From Gnetum montanum (lineage: Eukaryota; Streptophyta; Gnetopsida; Gnetales; Gnetaceae), in assembly GCA_015680685.1 (NCBI GenBank), contig MNCI01021426.1, forward strand, positions 49,745 through 113,744: DNA of 64,000 nucleotides, given 5' to 3'. Positions 1 to 11,652 of this stretch are shown here, piece by piece (the stretch's first letter is position 1; every line of letters starts with the position of its first letter). The notes beneath the pieces are model-generated. The model saw nothing but the letters and a program-made list of their open reading frames with translations, was not told the origin of the DNA and did no database searches. A program made the translations under genes and the position numbers.

Positions 1-56
1 CTTCGATTTTCATTCCATCTAAGCCCACTTGAACTCAAAGTGTTCAACTCAGTTGT

Positions 57-66
57 GGGGGAGGGG
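57..66 (+). promoter_or_regulatory. Internal polypurine tract upstream of the extra ORF
   Basis: An all-purine run (GGGGGAGGGG) sits about 300 bp before the extra ORF. The same run is kept in element A (32647-32656, opposite strand) at the same place relative to its ORF. It resembles the 3' polypurine primer of these elements. A role as a second plus-strand priming site is inference. Confidence 0.4.
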
Positions 67-334
67 CACATGCTGAATAGTGCATAACTTTTTTTGAAAT
101 TTTTCATCACCCAAAGTACATTATCAAGGGTAATTAGCTATTAAATTTAAGATAAGTGTGTCAAAAATAATTTTATCCCCTTAGCTAGACTGGAAAAAAT
201 AGATTTGGAAACCACCTAAGCAAAAAGGACTTAATCTTATAATATTTCGGGGACATGTAATTAATGTCACATGGAGATAAAAAAAATTCCATTAAGGCAA
301 GTAGTAAGGTATAACCTAACTTCAAAAACAACCT

Positions 335-363
335 TACTAACGATTAGTCCCGTGTGATTGCAG
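335..363 (+). promoter_or_regulatory. Candidate branch point and 3' splice acceptor before the extra ORF
   Basis: A perfect TACTAAC motif (335-341) is followed by a CAG at 361-363; the branch A lies 24 nt before the following ATG (364). The block is almost unchanged in element A (32344-32372, minus strand). In element B the motif is TACTAAT and the AG position reads AT. The layout predicts that the downstream ORF is translated from a spliced RNA. No donor site was identified. Confidence 0.55.
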
Positions 364-3147
364 ATGGCCCCAAAATGCGGATAACAAGAAGGTCCTGCTC
401 AAGGTGGGAGAAAACGACCTAGGAGAGGCAAAGGACAAGTCCCTACCAGATAGCATGCAAAGCATGAGGAACAATAATTTAGCATTCACTAAGAGGACCT
501 GACTACTATACAATTGAGGTAGGCAAAAGGAGGAGCTGTTGCAGTGCCTAAACAAGGACAACATCTCATGTTGCCCCAAGATTGTGTTCAGGCTATCCAT
601 GAAAGGTCCATCTTCACTGAGGTGATTGTGGAATTAAATTTTGAATCTTTGGTAGAGTTTGCTCCAGAGGCTGTTAGGGACCACCTCAAAGGATCCCCAT
701 TATGGCCTATCCTCTTTGAAAGCAGTGCCTAGTACTTAGGAGAAACATACCAATTTTGGCACAACAGGGAACAAGGCACCACAGTTAACATTTGTGGTGT
801 GAAAATTGATTTCTCTATTTAGGCCATTTCGAAAGTATTAAACCTTCTAAACACAAGGCCAAAGGTTACTCAGTTGTATACCCATTCAAACCTTGATACA
901 TGACGAGTTTGGTTGGAAAGGGCATATGGCAAGGAAGATAAGATGTTTGGAGAGTTGACAATAGAAGAGAGGATCTACTTCAAAATAGGGACTTATCACC
1001 TCTTCCCCACGAAGGGCTTAAAAATAATTTGAACATACATGGCAAGAGGATGTGCAATGTTGATGGGAAAGGTTAATGCTAACCTACCTTATCTATATTT
1101 TAAGGAGATCCTGAGGCGGTTTGAAGAATGGAAGATAGGGAAGCTTGCGTTACCCTTCCCTTGTCTTATCAAGAGGCTATGCCGATGTGCTAGTATCAGA
1201 GGATACACCAATGATGTTCTCCAAAAAGCCCAAAATGCTTCATATGCTGAATTGCTAAAGCCACCAGCTGCAAGGAAAATCACTGGTGAGACACTAGGGC
1301 TGGAACAAGAAAAGGAACAAACGGTAGGGCCAACTACAACTCAACTTGCAGGACCCAACCAACTTCCAAGCATGGGACCTAGCCAACAACAAGAAGCAGA
1401 GCCTAGCACGGACCAATAGGATCAATCGCTGCCACCACTGCAAGATTACAGACTGTTGATGAGCCATCTCAGGGCCATCGTTGAGACGGTCAGCTGGGGA
1501 AGTCGTGATGATGAAAATCTCTTATGCATCATCAACGATGCCATACAGCCCATGATTTATTTGGATCATGCAAGGAGTGAAGTTTCCATCAATACAGAAG
1601 GAGGGAAGAGGACTTGGTCACAACAAATCTCAGGGAACACTACATCTTTTCACTTGTAATGAGAAATTGGTGAAGGGGTCACAGTGGTGGTCATGTAGCA
1701 CTAGGATGTAGCAGGAGCCATAGAAGTGGTTGTAGACCACATTAAGGAATAATTCAATGTACCTATTGTACCATTGGTAGACCTTACAGGAGCACGGGAT
1801 GCTCAAACTCTGGCTGGAACCTCAATGACTCCTGCGGAACATGAGGATGTACTTGATTGATTACTACAAGCAGGACAAGTAATGACATCCCTGTTTGACA
1901 TCCCTCAGGATGTTACAGCAATTCAATCAGACCTCATTTCCACCAAGGGGAAGCTGGTCTTGACAGAGATGAGGGCCTAGCACGCTGAAGCAGAGGTGCA
2001 AAAATTGCAAGAAAGGCTCGTGGCCCTATAAGCAGCACAGCGGGACCCTTCGCAATTTGTTCCCACAGACTAACTGGACACTTTCAAAACTAAGAAACTA
2101 ACCAAACTATTGATGGAGAATAAGAAGGTGGCAAAAGAAAAAGAGAAGGCTATTTGGGATGCCTCTGCAGTACAAGTGCAAACTTATGTGCATACCAAGG
2201 CACTCAAGGCCTTACAAGAGGAAAACAAGCAGCTTGTTGCTGAGAACCTTCAGTTGACCTCTGTGGAGAAGCAAAAAAATGTTCTTGAAGAACATTTTCA
2301 ATAATTGCGAGAACAACTCATCTGGGTCAACCAAGACATGAACTGTTTAGCCAAGGAAAATCAAACCCTCTCAATGGAGGAGGTACGCGCCATCCGTCAG
2401 AAGAAGACTATTGAAATAAGTGCATGGCAAAATGAGGCTAAACAACACAAAAAGCTAGAGGAGCACTTCTAGGACCAGGTGGGGATGTATAAACAGATCA
2501 TTGAGAAGGAAGACCACATCAACACTATCAGTGCTCAACACACTGACTGGCGAGCCATATTGGACACATATGCATTTGCCCACCAGGGGGAGGTTAAGAA
2601 CTAAGACCCGTAGATCTAGGACCTTACATAATACATGGATTTGGCAAACCTGCAGTATTCCAACCTTGCCATGTTAACAGTAGGACACTCAAGAGCAGAG
2701 CTTGAGCAACAGGTAGCCACCACCTACATCAAATATGAAACAGAATTTGCAGAACACAAGAAGATATTGCAAAAACTGGAGATTGCAAATTCTAAACTTG
2801 AGGTTGTTAAAGCAAGCTACCAGGGATAAAAAGGTGTCATAATAGACTTGGCTTGATGGCTTACAGATTTTCAAGAATATAGAGACAAAGCTAGAGCCTA
2901 CAAGGAGGAACGACGAGTGTTTGCGGCTTGGTATGTCAAGGCAAATAAAATGTTTCCGCAACTACCCTACCCATGGGAGGTGCCAACTCCATCAAACATC
3001 GGAACATTAGCATGGATGGCACAAGATCCCCGAATCAAAGAGGAGAAACTCCATGCCATACTTCAATGCCATCAAGTCCCAAGACCTGGAGCACAAGATA
3101 AGGGAAAGGCACCCATGGAGGAGCCATTGCCACCAGGAACTACATGA
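364..3147 (+). pseudogene. Extra 3' ORF: plant transposon-protein-like domain plus coiled coil
   Basis: This is a 928-codon frame with no net frame change but many nonsense codons, mostly TAG/TAA where the element A copy has Gln, so it is not translatable as it stands. In order it shows a basic N-terminus (KRPRRGK, a possible nuclear localisation signal). A globular region follows at about residues 60-290, with conserved stretches such as ARGCAMLMGKVNANLPYLYF and LALPFPCLIKRLC, resembling the family annotated as putative plant transposon protein domain. Then come a Pro/Gln-rich linker, long Leu/Glu/Lys heptad-like stretches (about residues 500-820), and a C-terminus ending PLPPGTT. It occupies the env position but I see no signal peptide or membrane segment. 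Function unknown; a structural or nucleic-acid-binding role is only a guess. Confidence 0.75.
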
Positions 3148-3336
3148 GTTCCATCAATTTTGTAGCAATAGGATTTTCTTTTGTATTCTTTGCATTGTCT
3201 CAATTTTGTTCTAATTCCACACTGTGGCATGAATCCATTCTGACCAGTCAATAATCCCATACGTATCCACTGTGTAATTATTGGAGCTTGTTCTCACTGT
3301 AACTCGAGGATAATTTTTCATTCAGTCATGGGGGTA
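3148..3336 (+). other. Element 1 3' untranslated stretch with polypurine tract
   Basis: This is non-coding sequence between the extra ORF and the 3' LTR. It ends in the short tract CATGGGGGTA (3327-3336), which abuts the LTR's TG. The motif TTCAGTCATGGGGG is shared with the 3' ends of the other elements and would prime plus-strand DNA synthesis. Confidence 0.7.
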
Positions 3337-4129
3337 TGCTAAGTTATCATTTTGTTGGCCACGATATCGCGTACGCGATATCGCAGCATGTCTCCTCATC
3401 TATAAATAAGAGGTAGACAGATCTAGTAGGTAGTTTTTAGAGTTATTAAGTTTAAGTTTTTAATAAGTTTTTAGTACATCAGTTTTCCTCTCAACCCTTT
3501 TCTCCCATTGTATGCCCGTAGTGTGGTGATTGTAATTTTACGACATCCTTATTCGAGTGTGACGTACTTGGACATGCACATGACTAGCAATAAAGATCGA
3601 GATTACTTCATCATTGCAACATTCACTTAGCTTAATTATTTAATTTTTATTGTTATTTATTCCTTTTGTAGTTAACATATCTCTATCCTTATCTCCTAGT
3701 AATGTGGAATGAGTACGACTTGATCATGAGCATTTAAGTGCCACTACTTGGTAACCTAGTAGCATACCTAGGATCTGCACTTGGTAATCCCAATGGTAGT
3801 CGTGCACGAGGTCTAAGATATGTACGGGTGATTAAGGAATGGATGCTCATCGCACTTAGGCTAGTTAGATTCTCTCTCTCACACTCTCTCTCCTAGCTTA
3901 GTTCATTATCTCCAGGAGTAGCATTAGTATAGGAACACATCATACACCTCACTCTGGACTAAACCATATGTGACAAAGTTAACACTAGTCCAGATGGGAA
4001 GATAGCGAGCTGCGATCTAAGAATAACTATCTGGATACCATAACTAGTCCATCTACGAAGTTCGACCAGATCATGTGTGAAACACTCGTATTCATATGGT
4101 TGAGTGTAGGGGTACCTCACCACTCATCA
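3337..4129 (+). repeat. 3' LTR of element 1
   Basis: A 793-bp LTR runs from TGCTAAGTTATC to CCACTCATCA. It contains the palindromic U3 block, a TATAAATA box (3401-3408) and an AATAAA signal near 3590. It is closely similar by eye to the LTRs at 10850-11652, 21609-22447 and 36139-36949. The five bases after it are AAGTT (4130-4134); the matching duplication lies outside the window. Confidence 0.9.
3362..3408 (+). promoter_or_regulatory. LTR U3 promoter: 22-bp palindrome and TATA box
   Basis: Bases 3362-3383 form a perfect 22-bp palindrome whose 20-bp core is GATATCGCGTACGCGATATC. TATAAATA follows at 3401-3408, about 17 bp after the palindrome ends. The TATA box with its AAGAGG flank recurs in the LTRs of elements A, C and E and in both solo LTRs. 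GATATC-type palindromes precede it in most of them. Confidence 0.7.
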
Positions 4130-6830
4130 AAGTTCTTTGCTACCAACCTTATCTTATGAGTAAAAATGTTACCTTATTCATAAAATTTAGTTTTGAACAT
4201 CCACTTAATATGAATGATCTTCTTACCCTTTGGTTTGTTCACTAAGAACCATGTGTTGTTCTCAATTTTTACATCATATTACTTTTGTATTGCATCCTTC
4301 TATTCTTTAATTTTTAAGGTTTCCTTCATACTTACTGGCTCATTAATTATGTTTGAGTACATACCATTATATTTTACTTAGCTTCTTATGTATCTTCTTT
4401 AGAAGTTAGTGTCAAGTATTTGAGATGATGGCTAGTCCTTCTCCATCCATGGACATGGCTTGTAGGGCTCTTTCTTCTTCTTCTTATCTTCTTCATGGTT
4501 GTAGAATGATTCAAACCTTAAGGTTTGTTCATCAAATATTACACTTCTTAATACATGCTACTTCTTCTTAAGTTGATCAAAACACATGATATAATTGTCT
4601 TAGAATCATATCAAAGAAAGACAAACTTCTTGACTATATCATCTAGCTTCCCCACAAGAGCATTGAAGATCTTCAGATAGCATATACATCCAAAGACTTT
4701 AATATGAAAGAGATTTAACATATTTTTATATAACAATTCATATGAAGTTTTCTTACTTATGGAAGATGCAATAAGCCTATTAAAGATATAGGTGATGATG
4801 TGGACTACTTTATTCCAATAGTAATTAGGAAGAAAGACATACTTTGAAAAGTATCTACACATTTCTTGGATTACACCATTTTTCCTCTTAGTCACTCCAC
4901 TAATTTGTGGTTCATACCCATATGTAGTTTTTTTAAGATGTCATGACTTTTACAAAATTCATTGAAGTGCTCATTTACAAATCCATCTCCTCTATTACTT
5001 CTTATGGATTTTATTTTTTAGCCAAGACTATTATCCACCAATTTTTTGAAATTTTAAAAGATCCTAAACACTTCATATTTCACATGGAGAATGTAAATCC
5101 ATGTGTACCTAGAAAAATCATTAATAGCCACCAAACAATATTTATCTCCTCCATGAGAGATTATGGCCATTGGACACATAAAATCCATGTGGATCAATTT
5201 CAAAGATGTGATTATTCTCTTACTTGTGTTGAAATTTTCAAGTATACTTTACTTTTCCTTTTGACATGTATCACAAACCTATTAAGGTGGCTTATGAAAC
5301 TTGACACTAATGGTTGCTTGGTTCTTAATGAGCTTGATAAGATTGGAGTAGGAGGCATGACCAAGCCTCTAATGTCATAATGTAACCATGTCATGCTTGG
5401 AAGACTCTTGGTTTGGACTTATATGAGTGAAGTGCAATGCTTCAAAATAATAGAATTGATTTTCTAGCATGGAAACCTTTGCAACTAGCTCATGACTATT
5501 TGAGATGATGCATTCATTATTTTCAAAGAAAACCTTGTTATCTTTTCTTAACATTTGACTAATTAAAAGAAGAGAATTAGATAATTAAGGAAAATAAAAT
5601 ACATCATCAACTTCAATGGGGTGGACATTATCAAGTACAATTTAATACATATAATTGCCTACAATTTTTACATAAGTCTCATCACCTACTTGAATTCACC
5701 TGAGATTCTTGTCATCCTTAAACTGTATAAAAAATATTTATAAGGATTCATATAATCACTATACAATTATTTATGTATAAGGACTAATTTTTTTAGTCCT
5801 AGAAATCAATAAAATTAGTGTTAGATTCATTACCTACTTTTTTAACATTATCTTTAGTTGATGAAAAATCTCATTCTTATTGTGCTTGGTTGTTGCCTTC
5901 TTAAATGATGATATTTTTGAACCCCATTTTTTACTAACATTTTTCCTTCTTATGATTCTTCTTGTTATCATACTTACATCATGAAATTAATGAAGATGGT
6001 GTAAATGCAATGCTTCTTTATTAGAAGTTGGATCTTCCATCTCTTCTTCTTCCTCTTGAACCTCTTCATCTATCTCTAAGATTTGATGGCTTCATATCTT
6101 TAGATGATTCTTTACTTCTTTTAAAATTTGTTCTTCCTCTTGCTCTTCTTCCTTTGACTCTACCTCTTGAAGTATTTTGAGCAACATAGGCATTATTTGT
6201 CTTAATGATAAAGAGTTTTTCAACTCTTAGAGAGTCCTTAAGATTGGTACTAGTTCATCCAAATTATAAGTAAAGTAGTCTTTAGTTTGAACTATGGTTT
6301 CCATGATATTGAAAAATGTATAGTCATCATACAACATATCCATGAATTTATGCATCTTTTATTTCATAGATTTATTACAATTATACTTCTCAAAATTTCT
6401 AAGGCATAGTATGAGCTATTCAAGGAAATGGTTAAGGAGATCACCTTTTTAGACATTCAAATTTTTAAACTATATCTTTAATTTTAGCTCCTTGATCTTT
6501 CTATTGGCCTCATTGCCCTTATACCTCTTGAAGGGCATCCCAACAATCTTAGAAGTATTTTTAGTTATAGTTTTGGCTCCAATGGCCTCACTAACATGTC
6601 CATATTATCATCTTAGCTAACGTATCTAACTTAGTATGTTTTAATAATTACCTTCTTTTCTCTCTTATTAGAGCATTGATATTTGGAGGAAATACAAAGT
6701 CCATTCTCTATGTATGACTAGATCTCATTAATTTGCAACAAAGACTTAACCAAATGAGAACAATAAGAAATGTCTTAGAACCCATTAAAGATGAAATAAC
6801 ACTTAGGAATATCTTTGGAGATTTTTTTTT
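4130..6830 (-). pseudogene. Decayed Ty1/copia polyprotein (gag-INT-RT start)
   Basis: Read on the minus strand, the order from right to left is gag-like sequence (about 6.8-5.9 kb, weak), integrase (about 5.4-4.6 kb) and the start of reverse transcriptase (about 4.35-4.13 kb). Integrase shows NDFSRYTW (Asp to Asn in the usual DDFSRYTW), an SNRGDGF version of SDRGGEF, and the C-terminal part with FGCICYLK. The RT start reads NNTWFLVNKPKGKKIIHIKW. Several frame breaks and stops mean it is dead. It is truncated on the RT side by the LTR insertion ending at 4129. The gag boundary is a guess and I found no copia LTR or Met-tRNA primer site. Confidence 0.65.
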
Positions 6831-9800
6831 TACTTTCTTCTTAGCAACTTCTCTACGCTAATATTACTTATTAGAGATTAGTAGTAGAATAAGGTCCCTC
6901 TAAATTTGTGGCAGCAAAATTTTAATCTCTTTGAAGTCAATTTGAGCCACCAAAATTTGATCATGAGCTTCTTGAAGGTCATGGTGTATAATACCATGAG
7001 TCGTAGTCTCCAACCACCAATCATGGTCAACTTATGTTGTTATACCATGACTCTACCATGATCCATGGTCTAATAGAAACAAAGAAAAAATGAATTTTAT
7101 GCAAACCATGAGTTGGCTACAAGTTATGGCTAGGTTTGATAAATGTTCTAGCTTCTTTCTTATATTTCTTTATACTTAAAATTTGTCCCACAACTCATGG
7201 GATTGTTGAAATAGTAGACCACTAGTCATGAAACGTTTGTGGTTACTCATCAGGGGTCATGGTGAGTCATGGTTACTCATCATGATTCATAGTAAGGTTA
7301 TGACCAATTGAAAATACCTCTATATTCATTGTAAGTTGTGGTAAGCTTATGGTGAAGTCATGGTCCTATAGGAAATAAAGAACACTATTGTGGTAATTTG
7401 AAAAAATATGAGGCTCAATACATGAAAAAAAACACTCTAAACATATTCTTTAACCTTATAATATGGTAAGGCAATATTGAATTAAAAGATAAACATGAAT
7501 TAAAATTGAAATTAACATATGCATGCAAAATAAATATAACCATTATAAATATGCATGAACTTCTTAAATCCATACTTCAATAACTTTAAATGCTTTTAGA
7601 AACATGAGAAAAATATGAGAAAAGACCCTTACAAGCTAAAGAAGCTTTAAATAAGAACATGCAAAAATATTTATATGCTTTTACATCAAATTAACATGAA
7701 ATGAGCTGAAGCCCATGAACATGAACTTGATAATTATTTTGAATCTACAAATGGGGAGTGAATCCCTTGAAATAAAACATGAAATCACTTCTAAATTCTT
7801 TAAATCTTCTTTACTAATATAAAAACATATGCATTTAACTTTAGAAACTTGAGAGAAATTAAAATTAAAACATGCATACAAGAAACATGTGAAAATGCAT
7901 AAATTGTAAGTTATGAAAGAAAAACTTGGAAGTACTTAGGAGAAGAACCCATGAAAGGGGATTCACTCCTAAAATTAAAAGAGCCATGCTGTAGTAATGA
8001 AAGAAAAAAGAAAGAAAAAATCTAGGAGAGCTTTCTCAACCATACAAGCTTGCACAAGAATCCTCAAAGCTTCTATTCACTTTAACATAAAATTCAAGGT
8101 AAGTTACAATGCAAAGGGTTCATTCTATTTATACTTTTTTGTAGAGGATTTGACCTCTTGAGCATGGACCATACATAAAGATTATTTTTAGAAATTTTCT
8201 TAATCTCTATCCTTATAACACCCTTTATCTTTAAAAAAAGGTACTTATATCTCCTAATACATTAAAGTAAATACATCAACATCAAAATAAGACTGCCACT
8301 ACTTCCTACTCTACTCAACATCAAGGAAAATGTAGGTAGCAGAGTGAGGAAGCATACATTCACACTATTTCTAACAACAAGTAGGAGGAAATACTTACAT
8401 TCAACTTATTACATATTATAATATTCCTAAATTTTGTAATTTTTTTCATCATGAAGGACATTTATTTAATATCTTTCCTTTTCTACTTAAGAAAAATGAT
8501 GTTGAAAAAAATAAAAAATGTATTAATATCAAAGAAAAAAAAAACATATTGAAGCTAAAGATAAAAAAAAATTAATTTGAAGTTGAACTGATAAATAAAG
8601 ATAATATCAATGATAAGAATGATCAAATGAAAATAAAGAAACCAAAGAAGATAAAATTTTATATAAATAGTTTTTCTTTTACTCCAAGTATTAATTAGTC
8701 TAGTTAGATAGTGTGTAATAAATTTTTTTCCATGTATAAGAAGATTGTTATCTACTAAAATATGAAATCTTTTGGTGATGAGTAAGATTTAAAAGATGCT
8801 AAAGAGGCTCAACATAAGGTCAATCATGATAGATATTATGTGTCTACATTTAATTTTGTACCTTTCTCTCCTACAAAAGTTGGTATTTTACCAAATCTTT
8901 CCATTACTACATTGAATCCTTTTGGTATATTATGCTCAAGCATAGATATTGAAAATTATGTAAATCTTGTTAGAACCAAGATCATTCTTCCTAATACCAA
9001 TTAATTTTCCTCATTGGTTTTTTTGAAAACATCTATTGTAAGATTGTTCACCTAAGTCAAAATCCCTAAAATTGGAAAGTTATTACTTCCCATGCTATTT
9101 TTGGGACTTTCTACTTAGTGATTACATATTTGATGTACTTTGAATTTTGTTTTCTTATTATTAATATTTTTTAAGATCCAACACTCCCCTCCCAATTATA
9201 TGCTATATATTTATTTAGGTCTCTTGTTGGCATGTTAATTTATATTTTTAATCCCTTGGGCTATTTCAACCTAGTGTGTGATTTGATATTTTATTTCTTT
9301 TTGGATTTTATCTTTTCTCTTTCCTTCTCAAATCTAGATCTTGTTAGGATATAAATACATGTCCATGGTAGTTCTCATTCCAACATTCATGCATCTAAGT
9401 AAGGGCATTCAAGCCTTGGGAGCTATAGGAGAGGTCTTGATCTAAGATTCTAGTGTGGGAGATTTCATCCTACATCTTTATAGAGAGGAGATTCAACCAA
9501 ATTTGAGCCAAGAACAAAAGATCCATAACCTTAGGATTTATTAGGTAAGTTAAAGTCTAGGGTTTAATAATATTTTAGATTTTGTTTATGTAAGCATTAA
9601 TTCTCTATTACCTTTCTTTGATATTCTTTCTACATTTGGTAGATTTGAATCTTTAGACTAGTACATTTTATGTGATCTCTTAGATTTGGATTTTTTTTCC
9701 TAATGAAATATTGACATGAATTAAATAATTAATTTTTAATATTTTTGGATGCATATCTAAGTTTGAATTTATCACTTGGCTTATATGTTACTATGCTACA

Positions 9801-9988
9801 TTGTCGAATCTAATTTTCTATTGTCCTAGATAACTAATTAATTCATTTTCTAATATTCAAATCTTAAAATCCTTGTTTTAATGTTTTAATTCTACATCAA
9901 CTCTTTTGGATGAATTTTACATCCAATCTTGATGGTAACTAACATAGTATTCATGATCTTGGTTGATGATATGAAACAACATCTTTCC
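6831..9988. other. AT-rich intergenic sequence, nothing recognised
   Basis: About 3.2 kb with no convincing coding frame. At 6.96-7.35 kb there are many scattered copies of the words CATGAGTCATGG and ACCATGA, which may be old tandem repeats or part of the neighbouring copia copy. 8.4-8.65 kb is very A-rich. A weak imperfect inverted repeat lies around 8290-8350. No LTR ends, tRNA or conserved protein motif was seen. Confidence 0.5.
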
Positions 9989-10834
9989 TGATGAGTGGCG
10001 AGGTACCCCTACACTCAACCATACGAATACGAGTGTAACACACACAATCCAGTTGAACTCCGTAGACTAAGTGCCTACATGCCTCATGGAACACTTAAGG
10101 TTAATTATTCGTTGTCTTCCTAGACTTACTTGTAGTTGTCACGGTGTATGGTTAAGTAAGTTCGAGGTATATGATTTTTATGTCTTTTTCGATTTTATCT
10201 CCTATGCTAGTGAGGTGAAGGGTTGAAGAGACTAATTACTAACTCTAACTAACGAACTAAGTCTAAATTAACCTAGCATCAGCATCCATTCCCACTTACC
10301 GTACACACCCTAAACCAATGCAACTGTGGTTACCAAACACTAGTCGTTGCTAGGATCACCACGCGTAACGCACGTGCTCGAAGTGGTCATACTGAGGCAC
10401 TTAACTAGGAGAGAAGGGTTGAGAAATATTTAATTCGTAATAAAGCATGTAAATGATAAATAGTAAATAACATTAAATAAATCCTAATTAGCCTATTCCA
10501 TGCACTGCAAGGTTTATCCAAGAAGCTCATCTTTATTACCGTACACAAACTTGTGTTCAGGTATAATGTTTGCTTGAATAAAGATCTGTTCACTTTAGGA
10601 TTCCTACTGCGGGCACATGGAAAATATTCTATCTCTAGAGTGATCAATCTACTAGAGTTTCACTATGGTCTAAGCCTAGGATGAGGAAACAAGGGAGAGC
10701 CGCCTCTTATTTATAGATATGACGGTGCACCACAATATCGCGTACGCGATATTGCAGGGGAAGACGTGATATCGCGTACGCGATATCGCGAGGGATGCGA
10801 TATTGCATGGGCTGTGATATCGCATGTCCCATCA
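9989..10834 (-). repeat. Solo LTR with TSD TTTCC
   Basis: An 846-bp LTR in minus orientation, beginning TGATGAGTGGCG and ending CCCATCA, is flanked by perfect 5-bp duplications TTTCC (9984-9988 and 10835-10839). With no internal region, it is the product of LTR-LTR recombination. The sequence resembles the LTRs of element C and the 3' LTR of E. U3 carries two long palindromes (10733-10754 and 10768-10787) and a TATA box (10708-10715). Confidence 0.93.
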
Positions 10835-10849
10835 TTTCCCATATGTTAC

Positions 10850-11652
10850 TGATGAGTGGCGAGGTACCCCTACACTTAACCATACGAATACGAGCATTTC
10901 ACGCACGATATGGTCGAACTTCACAGACGGACTAGTTGTGGTATCTAGACAGTTACTCGTAGATTGTAGTTCGCTATCTTCTCACCTGGACTAGTATAAG
11001 CTTTGTCACATATGGTTTAGTCTAGAGTGAGGTGTATGATGTGTTCCTACACTAATGCTACTACTAGGTATGATGGGAAATAATTATCAACTAAGCTAGG
11101 AGAGAGAGTGTGAGAGAGAATCTAAGCTAGCCTAAGTGCAATGAGCATCCATTTCTCAATCATCCATACACATCTTGGACCTCATACACTACTACCACTA
11201 AGATTACCAAATGCATGGCTTAGGTACGCTACTGGGTTACCAAGTAGTCACACTTGAATGCTCATGATTAAGTCGTACTCATTTTGCGTTACTAGGAGAT
11301 AAGGGTAGAAAGATATTAATTAAGAAAGCAATAAATAACAATAACAATTAAATAAATAAATAAGCTAAGTGGATGCTACAATGATGAAGTAATCTCAATC
11401 TTTATTGTTGGTCATGTGCATGTCCAAGTACGCCACACTCGAATAAGGATGTTGTACAATTACAATCATCACATTGTGGGCAAGCACTGGGAGAAAAGGG
11501 TTGAGAGGAAAAACTAACGTACTAAAAACTATTGAAAACTTACACTTCTAAAAAACTACCTTACCAAAACTACCTACCTCTTATTTATAGATGAGGAGAC
11601 AAGTTGTAATATCGCGTAAGCGATATCGCAGCCAACAATTCATGAATCATTA
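10850..11652 (-). repeat. Solo LTR with TSD GTTAC
   Basis: An 803-bp LTR in minus orientation, flanked by perfect duplications GTTAC (10845-10849 and 11653-11657). Its terminal CA has decayed to TA. It is closest by eye to the LTRs of elements 1 and A. It begins only 15 bp after the previous solo LTR ends, and those 15 bp are the two target sites plus five bases. Confidence 0.93.

Larger units (their letters stand above)
1..4129 (+). mobile_element. Ty3/gypsy element 1, 3' part (cut by window start)
   Basis: This is the 3' portion of an LTR retrotransposon read on the plus strand: non-coding leader, one long decayed extra ORF (364-3147), a short polypurine tract (3327-3336) and a 3' LTR (3337-4129). 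The internal order matches elements A and B elsewhere in the window, where the same ORF lies between integrase and the 3' LTR. The gag-pol part, if present, lies before base 1. The right edge ends in CA at 4129, directly against copia-derived sequence, so this element inserted into the copia copy. The other target-site copy is outside the window. Confidence 0.85.

Noticed and set aside
364-3147. Stop-codon reassignment or readthrough to express the extra ORF
   Set aside because: TAG, TAA and TGA all occur at different places in different copies, so mutation is the simpler explanation.
364-3147. True envelope glycoprotein
   Set aside because: No signal peptide, membrane segment or cleavage site seen; the content is basic, globular and coiled-coil.
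8290-8350. Possible MITE terminal inverted repeats
   Set aside because: The arms are short and imperfect with no target duplication.
10733-10787. Palindromes as transcription terminators or replication origin
   Set aside because: They sit upstream of TATA boxes inside LTR U3 and the genome is eukaryotic; promoter sites fit better.
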